Counted from the stretch's first letter, positions 11,233 through 23,896 are shown. The stretch: 64,000 nucleotides of DNA from Sternotherus odoratus (GCA_032164245.1 JAVMKO010000006.1:34250319-34314318); one strand, 5' to 3'. The notes: generated by a model not told the origin, from the sequence alone. A program made the numbers and translations.

Positions 11233-13800
11233 GTGACTTTAAAATAATCAGCTCAACGATATCATCCATATTCCTTAACGAAATCATATACCAGTGCATG
11301 GAGGATGTACAGTCAAAGAAGGTTACATAACGATCTAACAAATTAGCAGATTGGCATTAAGGATGTGCATTGCACTGTGATATCCAGTTCTTTGATGTGT
11401 GCATTGAGGGGGATAGTATTCTTGATGTGGAAGTAAATGTGTTAGAGAGGGTCCTGGTATGCTCACAGATCGATATTGTGTTGGATGTGAATGTTGCCTT
11501 AATTTGTTATATCTTTGCTTTTGAGGGGTTGTGTTGTGGGGAAGTATACTCGAACAGCGAGAATATAAGAGATCAGCATTTGTTGTGGGGGATTATACTT
11601 GTTTGTATAAATGCATCATGGCTCTGTTTCTTAGGCAAGCTTCAACTTATTCTCCAATACTGCAAGTGCTGCCTTGCACCCATAATTAAATGCAGACACA
11701 TCATGGGTACAGCTATTTGTGCCCACAGCTACAGCCATTTACACACCCATCTGCTCTGAGCATGCAATCAGGTAGCTATGTGCAACTGTGAGTGCTGATA
11801 ACTGTGGGTGCAGTTTTGCATTCACATCTAATGAGAGTTGCAAAATTGTGCCCCCGTCAGAGGCTGTGTTTGAAAATTTAGGCCTAATGTGAAAAAATTG
11901 GCCTCTTTCATAACACACTCAATAGCATGCAATACCGTCCCTTTTTGCCCAGTGCGTCTCTGGGAGTGCAGGAGACTAGGTCTCCAACCTCTACGGATAA
12001 TAGGGATGTAAGAGTCCCCCAACCCTGACGCCTCCCCCCCATTCCAAGCAGTGCTTTTGTCACACTCAGCATGTGCATTGTGGTTTCCAGGCGAATTTCC
12101 ACTTGGTGCTCGGAGAGCTGAAACCTTTAGATTAATCCCAGATCTGTCAGCCTCCATCATTTTCAAGCAGGGCTCCAAGCTCTAGGAGACTCAGTTACTT
12201 TCTCCAGCACTGAGCAGCCTTAAGCCTCTCACTGTCTCAGTGAGTGGACAGCTCTATTCCTTTCCCGCCCCTTCCCAAGATGACCCTGGATTTTTTGGCT
12301 ATTCTGACTCCACCAGGATTCTCCTGGAACCGAGCCAGCATTCCTCCTCTCTCTGCACACATTTCAGCTTGGTCTCTGTGGCTAAATCAGTCCCGCTATT
12401 AGCCAAATGCCTCCATCATCCCCTCTTTTCTCCCCCTCCCACACCACCCAACAACACGGCCACCATCCCCACGCAACTCTCATACCTCATTCCTGCCATT
12501 GCAGCCCACTCTGAAGTCTCACCTCTCTGATGTAGGCATGACAATCAGCCCTGGGCCCAAGTACCCAAGCTGGGAACTGCTCAGAACTTCCCCTGGTATA
12601 GGAACACTCCTGGCTGGCTGAACTTGAGGCCTGGCTCAAATGTGGCTTTGGTTATACTGCACCTCAGTGACTTTTTGTGGGTGACAGCAGCTCAAGAGAC
12701 CCCACCCCCACCACACACCATTATCTAGCGCCTGGCACCAGAATGAGGCTGAATATTTCTCAGCCAGAGAATTAGCATCCCTCCCTCCTGCTTTTGTCCA
12801 TATTTTTCAGGGGCAGGAGTTTAATCTGTTCTACACACTGAAGGTTGCTATTTATCTGGGTCCACAGCTTTGTAGGGCTCCCCCACACCTGCATGTTCCA
12901 TGGGGATTTTGAGCACAAGATCTGATCTTCCAAGCCAGATCTGCTGGGGACTCTTTGGAGCTACCCCAGTGCCAGTTGGCTCATTGGAGCTGCAGATCTG
13001 ACCCCATGGTCCAAGCAGAAAGGAAACGGGACTTGTTTTACTGATCACTTATGAATCACCAGCCCCGTGCCCAGTGCTGTACAAAGCACAAGGCAAGTGC
13101 CTGCTTAAACCACACTCATGACCTGGCACGTGGGCCACCCCCTTGACCAGAACTTGGTCTGAGTAACTGGACTACTCCACATGACCCGGAGCGGGGATGC
13201 TGCGGGAGGAGGGTAAATAATCCTCCTTCATGCCAGGCCGCAGAATGGGAGCAGAACTACCCAGCAGGAAGCTGAAGCCCGCAGTACCCACGGTGACTGC
13301 TTCTCTCCCCCTGCACAGAGGGAATGGCTGGTGGAGCTACACAGTCATAGGTCCGCCAGGCCCACACTCATTACCCCAAAGAGACAAGCCTACATGCTGG
13401 GTGCAGGTACAAGGAGCCGGCATGCAGCACACTGCGTGTGGCACCCCTTTAGGGGGGTCCCCTATCTGCCAGGGAATTTTTGCCGGGTCAGGGCCCTCCA
13501 CATCTGTGGCAGGCCTGGGTACAGATTCCCATCTGTGTCAGTGGGACACTGGGCAGAGGGAAAACAATGCAGATGAGAGAGCATGGGATGGAGAAGCAGA
13601 AATAAAGTAGAGCCACCTGCAGGAAGGTCTGTTGATCAGGAGAGAATCTTTAGGGGCAGAAAGCAAGCAAAAAAGCAAGGAGAACATACCCAAAAAGTCC
13701 CACACAGCCACTGCCTTGGAGCCCAGGAACTCTTCCAGAGCCCTTCCCTTTGCATAGGTGTTAAGAGTACAGGAAAGGAAACCTGAATTGACCGTTGTGC
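11233..13800. other. Intergenic DNA, no gene seen
   Basis: About 2.6 kb with no recognised gene. The frame at 11370-11759 (129 codons) has no recognisable domain. Around 13060-13090 'gtgcccagtgctgtacaaagcac' resembles a scrap of a common amniote interspersed repeat. Confidence 0.4.
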
Positions 13801-13811
13801 ACTGGAGACGA

Positions 13812-13842
13812 GGTTTATATATTATATTTATATTATATATGT
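13812..13842. repeat. TA-rich microsatellite
   Basis: Interrupted (TA)n/(TATT)n tract around 13812-13842, flanked by ordinary sequence. Confidence 0.7.
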
Positions 13843-14611
13843 GCCTCTGTGAACAGCTACAAATGAAATAGTGATTCCTGGGCAAGGGCACTGAGCGTCT
13901 GAGTTCAGTATCGACCAGCTCTTTGCATTCTCTCCAAGGAGAGTCTCCAGTATCTGCTCTCTTTCCCCCCATTTTCTGCCTCCTGCTTTTCACAGGCCAG
14001 TGTGTCAGATGTTCTAAGCAGGGCTAGAATAGCTGGGAGTGTGGCAGGTCAGGACTAAAGAAGCATGGGCTGATCTGGGTGAAGGGGGAGGGGAATGCAA
14101 TAGCTGGGGGAAAGGGAGGGCAGGGCTGAGGTGCATTGGCACAAACCAAGTCATACTCTGCCCTGCTCTCAAGAGATTCAGCCTTGTATATTTGGCGATC
14201 ACCAAATATACGTGCAGGACTTGAAAACAAAGAAAACCCCTGGAATGAGCGTGTCGGTCTCTCAATGGAGCCCAGCCCAGACACACAGGTAAATGATGCT
14301 GGTGTGTGTACGTACGTACTGCAGCCGGGAGTGTCCGTCACTGGGTGGGTGCTGGTGCTGTTTTCCTGCTCTGCACATGAGGATGCCCCTCATATCAGAG
14401 CCACATCACAGCTGTATTGGCAGCACCCAACTAGAACATGCAGCCTGCCTTGATGTGAGAAGAGCTGCTCCTAAATTAGTGATCAACAGAGGAAAAGATG
14501 AGGCATAGTCATTAACTAGAGAGAGCCACACAGGGCTGCAGGGGGAATGAGGCTGCAGGGGGCGATCTGACACACACGTTTTCATCAAGAAACTAAAGAG
14601 AAGGGCCTGAG

Positions 14612-14752
14612 AACAGGAGTCAGGAACTCCCGAGTCCTTAACAGTAGCTGTGACACTTCCTTCCTCTGTCACCTCAGGCAAATCCCTGCCTCTCTCTATT
14701 CTAGTTGTGTGGGCTAACCATGCCTCAGTTTCCCCATCTATAGCATATGGCT
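14612..14752 (+). repeat. MIR-like SINE
   Basis: Plus-strand MIR: 'caggagtcaggaactcc', a diverged CORE, and 'tgcctcagtttccccatcta'. The GTACGTACGTAC word at ~14310 is a separate short microsatellite. Confidence 0.55.
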
Positions 14753-15289
14753 TGTAACGCTACATTACCGCCGCTGTTGGGGATGGGAAGGACAAGGAGC
14801 AAGGAGGACGAATTAATTTTCTGTACGGTTGCAAAGTGCTAAGTGTGTTGTGTTTTATGAAGCACCCGTGAAGGTGAAACAGCACCCAGCCTGCAGGGCC
14901 CAGCATGGCAATGGGCCTCGTGCTCTGAGACACGGCTGTGGCTGCAGCTCACATCCACGAAGAACATCCACTTCCCTTGTGTGCTCTACACTTTCCCCAG
15001 CCCCTCGGAATTCCTGTTCCTCCCCCCGGAGTGGTAGGCCCCTGCTGGAGTCCCATTTCCCATGTCCCCCCTGCACAGCGACTGGAGAGCTCCTTCAGGT
15101 GCCACTTTTCTTGCTTAAACAATTATGCTTTCTATAAATACCTCCTCTGCATGTGTGTGTGGAAGGAGCATCCAGTGCTGCAAAAAGAATTTAACCCTTC
15201 AGCATGCAACCAATAAACCCCATTATTCCAGCTCCCCGGCTGGCACTCCCTCTCACTCACGCTCCCTCCTTTCCTTCCTAGAGGCAGCT

Positions 15290-15420
15290 GAATCAATGTT
15301 TGAGTTGTACAAACAGCCGCCTGACTGCAATTTGGAAAGGATTCAGCTGGGGATTACAGCGAGGCAGTGGATAAAAATCTATTACATGGCGGTATTTATT
15401 CTAGATCCCTGTGGCACTGA
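15290..15420. other. Unique AT-balanced island, candidate conserved non-coding element
   Basis: A non-repetitive stretch between repeats with dense AT-rich factor-like words ('gattacagcg', 'tggataaaaatctattac', 'ggtatttattctag'). It does not look like any repeat I know. The call rests only on appearance. Confidence 0.25.
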
Positions 15421-15617
15421 GTGTGAACTCCAGCCACATGCTCCAGTCTCATTCACAGGCACAGGGGGCATGGGACCAATTTGGGAGGAGGATCTGGAGG
15501 GCGTAGCAGCAGGGTTTGAATTTAGTTCATATTTCCAAGAGAGAGACTTCAGTGAATTTGGAATTGTGAAGGCGCTGTTTTGACAGCCCAGAGACTGAGA
15601 TCCAGTTTGTGGTCCTG

Positions 15618-15690
15618 ATTATACTGGTGTCAATCCAGAGTGACTCTACTAACTTTAGTGGAGTCACTCTGGATTGATGCAGGTGTATTT
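15618..15690. repeat. Hairpin repeat with 17-bp perfect arms
   Basis: TCAATCCAGAGTGACTC (15630-15646) is exactly reverse-complemented at 15661-15677 across a 14-nt loop. Imperfect pairing continues outwards. It belongs with the fold-back repeats at 11157, 25715, 29388 and 37628. Confidence 0.75.
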
Positions 15691-16199
15691 GATATCGGAA
15701 CCTAGACTTGGCTTTTTGGTTTACCTACAGAGTAGGTACAATGCAGGAAGCAGCAGTGGAAGCTCCCTCCCCCGAGTATGGCTCCGCTGTGGTGTGGAAA
15801 CCCCCTCCTCCAACAATGCAAGGGGAGGCTCAGTCACCGACACCCAGATGCTTGTTCTCTGTTCTGAGACATACTACCAGAGGGGCCGTTTCTGCCCGCG
15901 GTGGTGATGGTGGCTTCTGAAGTGAGGTCACCTGTCTACTGGAATTGGACTGAGAACCATCAGCTCATTTCACACAGGAAGCACCAAGCAGCCATCAGGC
16001 CCAGCCAGGCTGAATGGGGTGGGAGCACTTTCTATCCTTCCTTGGGAATCTGACTCGTCTCCAGCCCCTGCCCCTTTTACATTCATACACTGATGGGGGG
16101 AGACATCCAATTTCCCTGGCACTAAGAAATCAGTTCTGACTACACCAAACATTTGATTTGGAAGCAAAATCAGTAACCCACAGCAAACAAACAGCCAAT

Positions 16200-16530
16200 G
16201 TCCTGCACCCGAACCTCCTGCCCCAGCCTGGAGCCCCCTCCTGCACACCAAGCCCCACTTCCCCTACCTCACCCCAGAGCCCACACCCCCAGCTGGAGCC
16301 CTCACCCACTCTCGCATCCAAACACCCTACCCTAGCCAAGAGCCTCTTCCCGCACCCCAACCCCCTGGTGAAAATGTGTGAATGTGGATGGGGAGAGTGA
16401 GCAATGGAGGAAGGGGGGGATGGAGTGAGTGGGGGCAGGGCCTTAGAGAAGGGCAGGGGTGGGGCCTCAGGGCTGGGGGTAGGGAAAGGGTGTTCGGTTT
16501 TCTGCAAATAGGAAGTTGGCAACCCCATAC
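16200..16530. repeat. Low-complexity C-rich then G-rich repeat, likely DNA-transposon remnant
   Basis: The first half is built of CCCCAGCC/GAGCCC words and the second of GGGGAGAG/GGGGCAGGG words, closed by 'ttctgcaaataggaagttgg'. Similar C-rich blocks recur at 52740-52950. It produces the spurious 207-codon minus-strand frame at 16130-16753. Confidence 0.45.
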
Positions 16531-16744
16531 TACACCCATGTTGAAAAGTGGGCAGGCAGGGTCCTCCCACTTTTAAAAGTGGGAGAGCCATGGCCCCCCT
16601 GATTCCTCCAGTTCCCGTGCCGCTGGGATGTGGGAGGCCCAAATGGTCTCTGTGCCCAGGGCCCCAGTAAATCTTAATCCACCTCTTCTTAACATTGAAC
16701 ATACTGGAATGATTGGCTAGTGTGTGTGCATCGCTGTCCTCCAC

Positions 16745-16840
16745 TGCTTGCATCCGAGGAAGTGGGTATTAGCCCATGAAAGCTTATGCTTCAATACTTT
16801 AGTTAGTCTTTAAGGTGCCACAGGACTCTTTGTTACCTCT
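16745..16840 (+). repeat. Ancient interspersed repeat fragment (AAGCTTATGCT type)
   Basis: The string 'agcccatgaaagcttatgct' followed by 'ttagttagtctttaaggtgc' and 'cacaggactctttgtt' is a repeat I recognise as widespread in amniotes. I cannot name its family with confidence. Confidence 0.55.
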
Positions 16841-16867
16841 ACTGGAGGGAATCAGAGCTGCTATACT

Positions 16868-17035
16868 ACTGTTACCAACCCTCCAGGACTGGCCTGGAGT
16901 CTCCTGGAATCAGCATTGATCTCCTGGTGATTCTTGAAAGCAATCTGAGATTTTAAGAGGATATTTTAAGAAAATGACATTATGTCATGTTGGGGGGAAA
17001 AAATCTTCCAGAATTGCTTGTCAGAGTTGGGCCAC
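16868..17035. mobile_element. Short MITE with CCAACCCT / AGAGTTGG ends
   Basis: Begins 'ttaccaaccctccaggact' and ends '...gtcagagttgg', with mutually inverted CCAAC/GTTGG ends. Non-coding, ~168 bp. Target duplication not clear. Confidence 0.4.
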
Positions 17036-17084
17036 CGTGTGGTCTATGATGAGACCTAGACCCTGCAACGTTAACAGAGATTTT

Positions 17085-17160
17085 ACTCTAGCTCCAGTGG
17101 TAGAGGCTTGTGCTTTTTGGAGCAAGATCTGAGTTCTATCCTAGCTGCTAGCATGAATTC
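17085..17160 (+). repeat. tRNA-derived SINE scrap or tRNA pseudogene
   Basis: An A-box-like 'tagctccagtggtagaggc' (~17091-17109) is followed ~34 nt later by a B-box-like 'gagttctatcc'. This spacing and order match an internal pol III promoter from a tRNA. The arms do not form a sound cloverleaf, so it is a SINE head or a decayed tRNA-like sequence, not a functional tRNA gene. Confidence 0.4.
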
Positions 17161-18030
17161 TAAATGGCCATGGTGTGTAGCTTAGTGACAGTTGCGATGC
17201 AGTCATTATGCAAGGAACCCCAGTCTGTAACTTCATTCTATGCCGATTGCATATCACTGCAGGTTTGTGTCACATGAAGACACAAAAAACAAACCATTTC
17301 TTTGGCTGTGAAAGCCACTGCTCCTTCTCTGGCCTGGTGGAGGGTGAAGCAGGAGAGAGTTCCACACTGTAGCAAGCTGTGTTTCCCTGGCTCACCTCAC
17401 AGACAGAAGGGGTGTGGGGAATGGCAGCGACATGCTGCGAGACATGGCTAACTTAACATGGTGTGGCAGCCCTATCCACCAGTAACAAGAGTCAGAGAAG
17501 CCTCTGCATTGAGGAAAGGAGTGGGGATGGGGAGGGAATTTACCATCCATAGCCTCACCTTTTTCCACCTCACAGTACCAGGTTTTCACCTACCAAGAGT
17601 ATGTCAGATGTTAAAGGAGACAGAGACGTCATGACATCGCTGGTCTGAGTTCCCACTCTGAGGGGTGATAGCTTGGGGAGGGAAATCAATACAGGCCAAG
17701 GCTGCAATGCCTCTCCATTGCCAGCAGGGCAGGTTTTGATTGCCAATTGCTCTCAGGAAGCACGTGTTGAGGTGGATGATGCAGAGATGGCAGACAAACA
17801 AAAGGAATAAAGATGGGCTGGAAGGTTCTGACCAGGTCCAAACTTCACCAAAAATCTGGGATGTCTGGCCTAAGCCCAATGTCAAAACCTAGAGTAACCA
17901 AGTCCCCAAATGCCCTCACAGTGTGACTTAGCTAGATGAACCTGTGACTCCGCCAGACAGCAAGCGCAATCCCAAGAATGAAATAGCCCAGAGTGTACCT
18001 GTATTGGTAAAAAATGGACAGTGTTCTCTA
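17161..18030. other. Intergenic DNA, no gene seen
   Basis: Unique-looking sequence; no gene or repeat family recognised. Confidence 0.4.
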
Positions 18031-18034
18031 GCCG

Positions 18035-18302
18035 TGGGGTTCAGACTCCTGGGTTCTAGTCTTGGCTCTGCCTCTGAGCAAGTCACTTCCTCTCTTTAAT
18101 GCAGTGCAACGGGGAAGTACTTGGAAGGACAGTACTGTAGTTAATGCACGGGCCTGGGAGACTAGGCTTCTGGGTCTTTGCTTGGCTCTGCTGTGGGATC
18201 TTTGTGTCTTAGGTTCTACAGCTGTAAAATGAGAATAAGACTGATCTACATAGGGGCTTGAGAAGCTTAGTTAATTCAAAATTTGTAAAGCACTTTGAGA
18301 TA
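18035..18302 (+). repeat. Two adjacent MIR-like SINEs
   Basis: The first (to ~18110) shows 'gactcctgggttctagtctt' and 'gagcaagtcacttcctctct'. The second (18135-18302) shows 'gggcctgggagactaggctt', 'agctgtaaaatgagaataag' and the 3' tail 'atttgtaaagcactttgaga'. Both are plus strand and diverged. Confidence 0.6.
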
Positions 18303-21100
18303 ATACTTTGCTTTTGTCTGATTGTTATTTTTCTATTACTATTACATTTCTTACCAAGACCCACAGTACAATGATTAGCACTATTCTGAGAGGAAACGGG
18401 CACCACATCTGGCAAATGTACAGCACCTAGTTTCTTCCCTTCCACCTTGGTCTCTGGTCCCACCGCTCCCCCTTTTCACCACAGTCCCCAGTCCCTCCTG
18501 CCCTGACTTTCACCCCACCCCCTGACCTTCATAGTTGTGAGATTATGTTTTTTTAATGCAGAAGCAGGCAGAGGTCAGATTGTTGCTGGACCCTGAACTG
18601 AGAATTCCCCGAATTTGTAAGTTTTCCAGTTCTCTGCTGCAATGGTGCACTAAATTTAGTCCTAAACTGGGCTAGGGGATAAAGTCTCAGATTACACTCT
18701 GCCTTGTGTGATGAGTTTGTGGCCACACAGATTTCAGGGTGCTTGGAGGAATGGAGATCAGAAATCTTCAGTCAAACAGCCTCCCCCCTTCCCCTTGGGC
18801 TACAGGAGAATCTTCATTAGTTGTCATTGTATTTGGGCTTATCTCACTCCCCTCTAGAGGTCCCCACACTTATCTAAGCAAGTCAGATTCTATCTTGCAG
18901 AGGCAGGAGCTCTATCCCCCCCCCCACACACACACACAGATTATATTACAGCTAATGAAGTTGCTTTGTTTGTTCTATTGCTTAGAGGAGTAAGTTAATG
19001 GCTCAGCATGGCCTTTAGCAATATTTGGTTTTGTTTATCAAATATTTATTTTGCAAGATAAATCCAGACAACAGGTGTCCACCAATGTTAAGGTTCTGAG
19101 GGGAGGGGCAATGCCCCATGGCACTAAATGGGCACAGAGATCTAGGCCATCCAGTGTTCATTCAACCCAGGTCAATAGTTTCCTCCTTTTTATTCCAAAA
19201 CAATTTACCACAGTGTTCTGGTGGGACATTTATCACTCCTTTTAAATGCCTAGGCCCGGACTCTCCCCTGCCCTGCCCCTTGTGTTGTCATCTACACCAG
19301 GGCAAAGTGGTTGTAAAATGCCACCAGCTCAGAATTCTGCCCTCACTTTGCATAAGTGTAAATAATGACACAAGATGCAAGGCAGGGGAGACCCTGGCCC
19401 TGTGCAATATGGTGACACGTGACCCAAATGTCTGTCTTGCTCTGACCTCCTATTCTGAGAAAGGACCCGCCCCCTAGCAGGTCACCTTCCCTTCTCTCTG
19501 TTCTTCAGTTTCATGACATAGGGTTTGGTCCAGTGCACATGGTTCATTGCCTTTGTGAAAGAGATGCAGGTTTCTCTCAGGGCTATCCTCTGACACTGCT
19601 CCATGTGGCCCATTTGAGCTCTCCCCATCCTCCTCACCATTAGCACCCAGACACCATAGTCAGCAAGAGATTCCTGGGCTACGTTTTCCTCTCAGGAAGC
19701 AGCTCTGCCTGTCTGAGCCCCCTTTGGTTTGACAAGTGGAAGAGACCATTTAGGGAGCATAGGATCCTCTCTTGTTCCCCTCCCCTTCACTTCCATACCA
19801 ACCTCCCCAACTCTGGCCCCGGCTGAGGACAGATGAACTTCCCCTCAGCTGCCTACCCATGATGCCTGAGCTTTGTATCCTAGAGCTGTGCCATGCCCTG
19901 AAGAGCTCAGTATGGAGTATGGGGTCCTAGTTCCCATATACAACAGCCTTGAAAAGTCTGTCCTTCCCTGCACACTTTCAGAGTGGATGCCACCCACGAA
20001 ACAGAGGAGGGCCCACACCAGAGCCCTGGATTGCTGATACCAACAGCTGTGGAAAGTCAGAAGAGCAGCAAGGCAAGGGAGCAACTGGATGGGAGGGGTG
20101 CAGAAGGTAGAAAAGATGATGGAGATGCAAGAAGCAGGCAGGCAGGGCCAAGACGACCAGATAGGCAGTAAGATCTTTGAGGCAGGAGCCATCTCTGGTA
20201 TGTATTTGTATGCTGCCCAGCACTGGGGAGGGAGGGGGGGGGTGTCACTGCTCCATGACTAGGGACCCTAGGCACTTCCACAATACAAATGTAACCCTTC
20301 TGCTGGTAGAGTTGACAGTGACAAGGACCAGATTCAATATCTAGGGTTTCCCTTTAACAGTACAGAACAGAACCAGCTCAAGCCCCCACCTCATAATCTG
20401 GAAACATTAAACCCCACCCCCCTCAAGCACGGAGTCTGTGTATACCCCCCCCCCCAAAAAAAACCCAACATTTAGTAAAAAGGGGAAAGGTACCCAGCAT
20501 TAATTTGGGAAAACACCATAACCATGATTCGAAAGCATAGGACCAGGAGCAACAACCCACCCCAGAGAATGTTGGGCAGTGTCCTTTACCTCAGGTTTTC
20601 AGCCTGCAGTGCGAAAGTCCAACAAACAAATGTTTCTTTAAGACACCACCACCACCTCCTCCCTCCACTGCACCCTCCTCACAGTTATTGTCCTTCGTCA
20701 GTGAAGACTCAGAGTACAGAGGTGTATTCACATGAGTTCATCTCCCGCCTTACATGGGCGGTAAGGCATCAAGCAATGCCTCAGCTATTGCAGCCACCAC
20801 TGCAAATGCCTCTCAGTTGCTGCTCTTCACTCTGCCGTCACTGCCTGCTGGTGCCGCTATTACTCTCTGCTGCTAGATGCCATCCCACTGCCACCATCCC
20901 CTCCTATGATGTCATATCTGAAGTTCCACTACTTAATCTAGCTCTCAGCAGGTAGTGGGGAACCTCATTGCTAGTGCCAGTTCTTTCACTAGGATTACAG
21001 CTCTAGTGATCACTGAACAAACTAAGGACATTCAATTGAGTCTATTCAGTCCTATCTTTAAATGGCAGAGAAGTATCAGTTAGTGCTTAAGATGCCTTAG
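18303..21100. other. Intergenic DNA with simple repeats, no gene seen
   Basis: About 2.8 kb. It holds a C-run/(CA)n microsatellite at 18916-18938, C and G runs at ~20230-20460, and a probable interspersed-repeat scrap at 19300-19385. The 115- and 143-codon frames at 19845-20192 (-) and 20524-20955 (+) have no domain. Confidence 0.4.
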
Positions 21101-21102
21101 GC

Positions 21103-22264
21103 TACTCCTGAGGGGAATTGTGCACCACTGCGCATGCATAGAATTCATGTCCCCCACAAATGTATTTGCTTCCCCGCTGAATAATGACTTTGACAGGGAA
21201 GCCACAAGAGTAGCCATGAGACCCTCCCCAGCAGTATGTTTTGGGTGCCCAGGGAAGCCAACAGAGAGGTAAATCACTGTGGGGCAAGGGATAGGACTGG
21301 GGAAGACCTGGCTGGTGGCTTCTACCCCCTGTGCTGGGCTCAGCTGCCAGTCCTGGCTGGGCTGGGGAGGGTGCAAGACTTCCTCTTTCCCTGTCCAGTA
21401 TCTGGGGGTGGGTCACACCCACCTATAGATTTCTCCCCTGGCTGCAGGAAGCTCTGCAAACTCCCCATCGCTTCCTGCACTCATCACTCTTCCGCTGCAG
21501 AGGGAGGGATCCCTGTATAGGGAGCTGCTCCCCCATCCATCCAACCCCTATGCATCCAGAACCCCTCATACCCAGATCCTCCGCCAAGCCTCACCACACT
21601 CAGAACCCACCCCCAATGAGTCCCACTCCTCCTGGGCCATCCCAATGAGACACCTGCACCTGGATCCCCAACCAGCCAAGCCCCAGCCAGCTGCATCTGG
21701 ATTCCCACCCCACTAAGCCCCACTCCCCCAGCATCTGGACACCCCACTGAGCCCCCCACACCCAGATCCCTCTTCCAAGCTCTATCTCCCCCAACCCATA
21801 CCCCCCTGCTGAGCCCCAACCACCTTCACCAGGATCCCCCCCAACTCCCATTACCATTGCATGCAGAAACCTCCCCCCCCAACAAACCTCCATGCATCCA
21901 GATTCCCCCACACCCAGATCCCCCACTGAGCCACCCACACCCAGATTGTCCCACACAGAACCCTCTCAACCCACATCTGGATCCCCTCACACTAAGCCCC
22001 TCCACACTTGTATCCTACCTTGTGATCCTGCCTGTCCACACCTAGCATACCTGGCATAGAGGGGCAGGCCCAGTTGTTGCACTGCATCAGCATTGGGTAC
22101 AGCCTCACCATTGAGTCTATGTCATAATGGGGAGCTGCAGAGTGATCTACTTCAGTGTAGCCAGTGACCTGTACTCCCCTATGCTCTAGTACAGACTCCA
22201 CATTTATTTGACAAATACAATTTACAGAAGTTTAAAAGACTGTGTACAGACTGCCCTCAGATTC
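21103..22264. mobile_element. Non-autonomous DNA-transposon-like repeat, ~1.16 kb, with internal minisatellite
   Basis: The left end 'ctactcctgaggggaattg' and the reverse complement of the right end ('aatctgagggcagtctgta') share an inverted CTGAGGG core. The interior is C-rich and has no coherent reading frame. I recognise the opening ~400 bp as a repeat common in turtle assemblies. No target duplication was identified, so the exact ends are uncertain. Confidence 0.45.
21530..22010. repeat. Degenerate C-rich minisatellite
   Basis: Many variants of a 'ccacacccagatcccccact' / 'gagcccc' unit, with an irregular period of roughly 20-45 bp. It generates the glycine/tryptophan-rich minus-strand frames, which are not genes. 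Confidence 0.65.
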
Positions 22265-23772
22265 CCCACCCTTCCTTTCCTTCCTTCACTGGGTGTTGGC
22301 CTCCCTATCTCCTGCTTAGTGAGTTAGGTTCTGTTTAGGGTGACTCCCCCTCCCCCCAATCACAGCAGGCTAAGCACAGTTCTGCTGCTCTTTACTCATG
22401 CAATAAGGGTAACAGCATTTAATTACCCCAGCACTTGTAACTCAACACCTGCCAAAACTGATCACTTTGGCAAAGCAGCTCCCTCCGCTAAATACCTAGG
22501 CAGGGTAGGTGCGTTTCTGCAAATAATGTCTGGTCCTGAATGCGCTTCCTCCCAGCTCATCACTGAATGTCAGGGGAAAGTTCATTCAGACCTGGCTTAC
22601 ACAAATAAAATAATAATACATTAATTATAGGATGGGGGAGGTGCAAGAGTGGCAGGATAGAGCAGGCAGGCAGGATGAGGAAGAGCAGTGAGGAGATAAA
22701 ACTCCCCTGGGGTTGTGTGGCCACTCTGTGTGTGCACATCCCCTGCTGTGCCTTTCTCTGGGCTGCTCATTAACTGAGGTGTAAGCAGCCAAACAGAGAA
22801 GATCCTGATGAATGGAGCAGGCTGAGCAGTTTCAATTTGTGCTCAAGGCTGAACATTTCTATCAGTACCAGCACTTTACAGGAGAGTGAAGCCTTCAGAT
22901 TCCTCCCCACCCTTGGGCCTGGACTTTGCCTAGCATCTGATTGGCTCTTCCCAGTGCCAGTCAGTGTAGGACTCAGGAGATTTAAAAGAGACTGAGGAGG
23001 CTTGTCCCTTAACAACTGATCCATCCCCAGCTGTTCTGTTCACAGCTGATCACCAAGGAGAGGAATAGTCACTTAGATAGCTTACATGGTGTGCAAGTTA
23101 CCCAGCTCCACCAGGGGAGGGCACACTCTTGTCTCTACCTGCATTCTGTGGTCAGGAGCTAGAGCTGGGCTCTTTGCCAGGGGACCCCTTCTACTCCCAC
23201 AGAAGGATTGACCCCCCAAAAGGCCTGAGCCTGCTCTGGCAGCCAGGAGCCTTAGCTGTTTTGTCAGCCAGGGTGGAAAATGTTTTCATGCAAACCCCCA
23301 CCCCAGTAGCTGAGGAAAAAAATTGAAATAAATAAATAAAAAACCCAGTCAACCAATGGGAAAGGGAGCAACAAAAGCGGGGGAGCAATGCAATGGGATA
23401 GTGCCCCCCTGAAGTTGGTGTCCCGAGCGACCAGCCTGCTCGCCCACCCCTACAACCGGCTCTGCTGCTGGCAGCCCAGGGCTGGAGGCAGCTGTATGGG
23501 AGGGATATTCATTTCTTTCTGACATGCCCAGCAGTAGAGCTGAGAGGGAGTGGTGTTGTCCCAGCCTCCAGCCACCTGCTGGATGAGAATCGGCAGAACA
23601 TTAGCCAGATAGTGCTGTAATTTTGCTTTGAAAATTCTCCCCTATTGGCACCAGGCTTGGGAGCAGGGGAGGAGGGAGAGGCAGGCAACTCATGGGCACT
23701 GACATGAAAGCATACGACTCTCTGCAAGAGCTTCACAGAAGCGGCAGGAGTGACAGGAGAAGAGGAACAGGG
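22265..23772. other. Intergenic DNA, no gene seen
   Basis: Unique sequence with an (AAAT)n run at ~23325-23342 and a possible repeat edge around 23400-23460. No gene recognised. Confidence 0.4.
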
Positions 23773-23896
23773 CAGGGTGACTAGATGTCTTGATTTTATA
23801 GAGACAGTCCTGATTTTGGGGTCTTTTTCTTATATAGGCTCCTATTACCCCCCACTCCCGTCCAGATTTTTCACATTTGCTTTACTGTCACCCTAG
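23773..23896. mobile_element. Short hAT-like MITE, 124 bp, with 8-bp target duplication
   Basis: Starts CAGGGTGACTAG and ends GTCACCCTAG. The ends are inverted repeats of ~9 bp. GGAACAGG occurs on both sides (23764-23771 and 23896-23903), an exact 8-bp target duplication that overlaps the last base of the element as drawn. Non-coding. I recognise this as a common turtle MITE. The 8-bp duplication points to hAT-type transposition. Confidence 0.8.

Noticed and set aside
16130..16753. 207-codon minus-strand open frame
   Set aside because: Runs through C-rich and G-rich low-complexity repeat; proline/glycine runs follow the base composition.
21408..22016. CRISPR-like array suspected from repeated C-rich units
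   Set aside because: Units vary in length and sequence with no constant repeat or spacer. It is a eukaryotic minisatellite.
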